From: Rhyzopertha dominica
Taxonomy: Eukaryota; Arthropoda; Insecta; Coleoptera; Bostrichidae
Length of the DNA stretch: 64,000 bases
Direction: 5' to 3'
NCBI GenBank assembly: GCA_025024175.1
Contig: QCXZ01000064.1
Location: forward strand, 4,898,001 to 4,962,000
Shown one piece after another: positions 60,801-64,000 of this stretch. The notes beneath the pieces were generated by a model. That model ran no database searches and was not told the DNA's origin. It saw only the letters and a list, made by a program, of their open reading frames with translations. The stretch's first letter is position 1; every line of letters begins with the position of its first letter. Position numbers and translations under genes: made by a program.

Positions 60801-62376
60801 TTTAAAAACAGAAAAAGTACTTTGCAGATAAGCAAAGCAACAGAAAAGCTACAACAGCCATCAGTGAATTAAGCCAATTTTTTACCTCATGTAGGAGTAG
60901 CTCTAAAGCATGTGGAAAATATGGTAGATTTGTACAACTTCTGGCTATCTCCCAGGCGTGATATCCTAAGTTCCTTCTGATTAGCTGGCGTAATATCTGA
61001 TGCAGGTACACTTGACTCTGAAATACACTCAACTAATAAACGAAAATCAACTGCCCTACCAACTTACAGTTCTTTGTAAAACACTGAATGGCAAGGAGAA
61101 AGGAGAATTGGCGTCTGTGGTGTACAAAACGGTATCGTTCTCGGCCCCTAGTATTATTGCGTCCTCAAAAAGTATAGCTATAGAGAAAGATTTGAAGGGA
61201 AGGTCTAGAATATGGTAAATAGTGCTCACCTAAAGGATATATTCGTAAATGGAATGGAAGCATTATCCTCTTCGACATAAAGGAATGAGTCTTGTCCCCA
61301 TCTCTGGGATATAAAGGTAGCCATACTCTCATACCATGAGAGCCACAAAATAACCATAGTGCTTCAGTGAGATGAGCCTGTAATTGATGATTATTGGTAC
61401 CTGTTGCCTAACCATGACGACTGTATCTACTCATTTCATCCATTGTACAAAAATGTAGCAGAACAAGATACAAAGGCTCTTTGAAATAAGGTAACAAAAT
61501 GTAATTAAGCTTTTACTTGTAAGCCAAAAAATCATTTATGGGCAAAACTATACCTAAAATATTTATTCTGTAACCAGTAAAACATTGTGTTAATGTTCTC
61601 ATGTATCATGGAACAACAGTTTAATATTCCCTATGAACTAAGTATGTATTCCTGAATGGGAGAAACAAACCATGGCAAACGATCCACTTTATAGCTTTTA
61701 AAAAGACATCAATAACATAGGTAAATCTGAAGTTGGCTATTATGTAATAACCACATTTTATATTTTCATAGTTATATAAGTACCTAGATCTTTTTACTAC
61801 TTGTCAACCTGAGGTTTTGCTAGTTATTCTAGCTATTTTTGTAACCTTGACATTTCAAATTAACTTGTTGTATTAGTAAGTAAATAAACACTGGTTTATC
61901 CTTGACCTACTACTTTTTTTTCAATTGATACTCTGAAAATGAACAGGGACAACTGAACATGAAATATTATTTAACATAATTTCCAAACCATAAGTGACCT
62001 ACAGTTTAAAAAAATAGGAAGCAATTGCTCCTTTTTAACAAAAGAATGCTTACAGCTATATTTAAATAAAAACACGATAATTTGTTATATTTACTAACCT
62101 TATCAACTTTCCGTTTACCTGGCACCCACACATTCTCGACACAACTAGCAAGCACCGTTGGCATGGAACAAGTGTACCTATTCCCGTTCTTTGACTCTCT
62201 TTGGACCATAAGTAACCTGCCACTGACGTTGAGCACCATACTTTCGGAAACATTCTGCTGTCCCCTTCCAGTCTCAGTTCGCAAAGCAGTAAGTGTTACG
62301 GAGACAACACAAGCTGGGTGTACACAAAGGGCTGAGATGTCGACAGCTTGGATTTTTGTTATCTTAACATCACCAT
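53171..62376 (-). CDS. RIC1: RIC1 homologue, C-terminal two thirds (5' part beyond window)
   Basis: RIC1 pairs with RGP1 as the guanine-nucleotide exchange factor for Rab6 at the Golgi (established for yeast and human). Exons: 62099-62376, 61230-61377, 61068-61177, 60886-61017, 60496-60735, 58550-58664, 58203-58485, 56324-56595, 55139-55679, 54198-54386, 53171-53513; 2651 bp, about 883 residues, frame open to TAA. Conserved blocks in order: [21 protein letters not shown] and [20 protein letters not shown] (after the WD40 half), then the RIC1 domain with [50 protein letters not shown] and [20 protein letters not shown], a Ser-rich linker, [17 protein letters not shown] and [11 protein letters not shown], and a C-terminal block [17 protein letters not shown]. 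The tail is Ser/Asn/Gln-rich low complexity. The N-terminal WD40 region lies past position 64000. Introns contain a tandem repeat carrying RT motifs and a THAP-encoding fragment. Confidence 0.93.
54401..55035 (+). repeat. Three tandem units (225-244 bp) carrying a LINE RT motif
   Basis: ACTTCTGTTGCA-type starts at 54401, 54626 and 54870. Each unit reads GVPQGS-like sequence (GGAGTTCCACAAGGCTCC and variants) followed by GGTCCCATATTGTTT, i.e. RT motif B then GPILF, broken by a stop. Then come AAGAGAGCATAGCAT and TTTTAGTGGTACTTC. The first unit begins 15 bp from the 3' splice site of the RIC1 exon at 54198-54386. Confidence 0.8.
56596..58202. other. RIC1 intron with (ATT)n microsatellite
   Basis: AT-rich intron. 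An (ATT)n run at about 57779-57810 follows AATAAAGAC, which could be the tail of a 3'-end LINE relic, though no coding remnant is seen. Confidence 0.45.
58665..59823. other. RIC1 intron, unassigned part
   Basis: No exon seen. The stretch 59150-59290 is unlike the surrounding DNA (GC-richer, GTCACTTGACCCGG) and may be one end of the element carrying the THAP exon at 59824-60057. Confidence 0.35.
59824..60057 (-). pseudogene. THAP-domain exon, probably of a transposon
   Basis: From the Met at 60057 the minus strand reads [31 protein letters not shown]: the first half of a THAP zinc finger (C-x4-C, F-x-x-P and the W). The second half (C-x2-H) would need another exon, which I do not see. N bases at 59834, 59840 and 59864. 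A first exon of a domesticated gene is possible; a transposon relic in the RIC1 intron is likelier. Confidence 0.5.
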
Positions 62377-62408
62377 CTGGAAATGACAAGAAAGAAATAG
62401 ATCTTTCA

Positions 62409-63270
62409 AATTTTTTATTTGCTCATTCGCTTTAAAATGGTCGAAAACGCAAAAAAACAAAATTTGAGTAAAAAAAATTTCTTGTCTGTGTGTCTGTGTA
62501 TCCGTGTGTCTGTGTGTCTGTGTGTCTGTGTATCTATGTGTCTGTGTGTCTGTGGTATTGCTTGTGGACATGATAACTTTTGAAAGACTTAATATATGAA
62601 CTTGAAATTTGGCAAACGTATAAATCTCAACTACCCAAAGCGACCTATTGTTTGTAGGGTATCGGGAAGGGGGCGAAATTGGGGGGTAACTACCCTCTTT
62701 GCAAATTTTTATTTTTTTATTTTTTTTTCGTTTTAGTATGTGATTAGTAGTATAACTGCGAGTATTAATCGTTATTATAAATTTTTCGTGCAGCAAACTG
62801 TTCACAAGATATTAGCAAAAAAGCGTCACTTAAAGAAAACGGTTTTCCCTAAATAGCTCCGAATATATTTAATATATTCAAAAAATGAAAATACCATCAT
62901 ATAGGAAATAAAATTTCTCACAAAAAGTGCCTTACAAAATTTATCCAAAATTTTTACATTTTCGAAATATTTCCAAAAAACCTATTTTGGATCCTGCTCG
63001 TACGTTTTTTTTTAATTTTGGTATTATATAGAAAATCAAATTTCTGATCAGAAAGCACTCTTGTAATTATTTTGTTAAGTTAATAATTTTCGAGTTATTT
63101 GGAAAAAAACGATTTTAAAAATTTATATATTTTTGCTAATATCACGAGGACTGTTTATCTTAGAAAAAATGCGTAGAGAGAAAAAATGCTCAGAATCTGA
63201 TTACTAATCGTATAGTATAAAAAATAAAAACATAAATGTCATTTTGACAATTGGATGTGGAAGTATTGAT
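62409..63270. mobile_element. TIR element, inverted copy of 22476-23536
   Basis: Carries the same sequence in opposite orientation, ending in TTGGATGTGGAAGTA near 63265. It includes a TGTGTCTG-type minisatellite at 62483-62553. The left terminus is lost; similarity begins about 30 bp upstream of the RIC1 splice acceptor at 62377. Confidence 0.75.
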
Positions 63271-64000
63271 TCAGTTTGCAGCGGTTTTTTAATAATTTCC
63301 AAAATAAGACAAGACTATTATTTGTTTTATTAGCTAAGCTTATATTGGAATTTAATTTTAGGTTTTCTGAAATAAATACAAGATTTTAATAACTCTATCC
63401 ACAAAAGCAACATTCATGTGGGAGATTTTAGACAGTTGTTACGGAATAAGTCAACTTTCAATGGATTTATTAAGCTGTATAATGCTCTTTCTCATGCTAG
63501 CATTACCAAAATTAGTATAAAACTTTGGTAAGTCAAACCTTGTGTAGAATGTAAATTATAGAAAACATTAGCAGGAAACTGGAACTGGAACAAAGCTATT
63601 TTTAATATTTTTGTACATTTAGCACGTTTATNGCTTCCGGATGATAAATTTAATTAATGATGGGATTTAGCTATCAAAGAAATGTAATTAGACCGGTATT
63701 GTTAGTACGACAAAAATACTTTATTAATAATGCAATTATAAAAAGAAAGTATAAAAAGGCTAAGAAACAATAATTCCACAGCTTTATAGCAATTTTTACA
63801 CAGTAAGTCCAATACTGCAAACTAGGTAAAGTAAAAATGATGTGATGACAGTAAATAAATTACCAAACGAAATTGTATACACTGTTAATACTGTAGGTGT
63901 GCACAGTTCTTTTCATTCAAACATTTTTTCATTGATAGAGTAATCAAAACTAAATTAAAAACTAAACGAATTATTTTATTTTCCTTTTATTATTTTCTGT
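63271..64000. other. RIC1 intron (presumed), nothing recognised
   Basis: AT-rich, no exon with supporting splice sites. The missing N-terminal RIC1 exons must lie beyond the right edge. Confidence 0.4.

Noticed and set aside
62477..62553. TGTGTCTG tandem repeat considered as a CRISPR-like or regulatory array
   Set aside because: It is a simple microsatellite inside a transposon copy, present in shorter form in the other copy; no spacers.

Overview
This is AT-rich, intron-rich animal DNA, almost certainly from an insect. It holds a tandem cluster of CYP4-clan cytochrome P450 genes, two small secreted-protein genes and the 3' two thirds of a RIC1 gene. These are embedded in a dense and often nested landscape of mariner-like, LINE, Penelope, hAT-like and foldback elements. 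The mix would fit a beetle or another repeat-rich insect, but the species cannot be fixed from the sequence. Scattered N bases show that the assembly is imperfect.

1.6-39.8 kb: three P450 genes lie head to tail on the minus strand (1610-7411, 9773-21769, 26989-39822). I assembled each from splice sites. Each has 11 coding exons with the same intron phases and an uninterrupted frame (495, 499 and 489 residues), and keeps the helix-C WxxxR, ExxR, PERF and heme-cysteine motifs. Exon sizes are almost identical, so they arose by tandem duplication. They differ mainly in the transposons that have inflated their introns (5.8, 12.0 and 12.8 kb). All three lack the usual CYP4 I-helix Glu and the Gly of AGx(D/E)T.

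39.8-44.2 kb: no host gene is visible. The stretch holds a foldback repeat, a LINE reverse transcriptase scrap and a 2.4 kb element built of ACATGTA-like repeats.

44.2-50.9 kb: two small secreted-protein genes stand head to head about 0.5 kb apart. The minus-strand one (44178-47423) has a tiny first exon, and its signal sequence is broken by a one-base frame problem. The plus-strand one (47939-50855) is intact at 74 residues. Each has a long first intron carrying mariner debris.

53.2-62.4 kb and onward: a RIC1 homologue on the minus strand, with eleven 3' exons up to the stop. Its N-terminal WD40 half lies beyond the right edge. RIC1 with RGP1 is the Rab6 exchange factor at the Golgi, so this gene is functionally unrelated to the P450 cluster.

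The repeats record insertion order well: a hAT-like element with a perfect 8-bp target duplication inside a LINE, a mariner-like element inside a Penelope GIY-YIG domain, a LINE inside another Penelope, and a foldback repeat inside a TIR element. Hammerhead-ribozyme-like motifs occur in a Penelope tail and in the foldback family.
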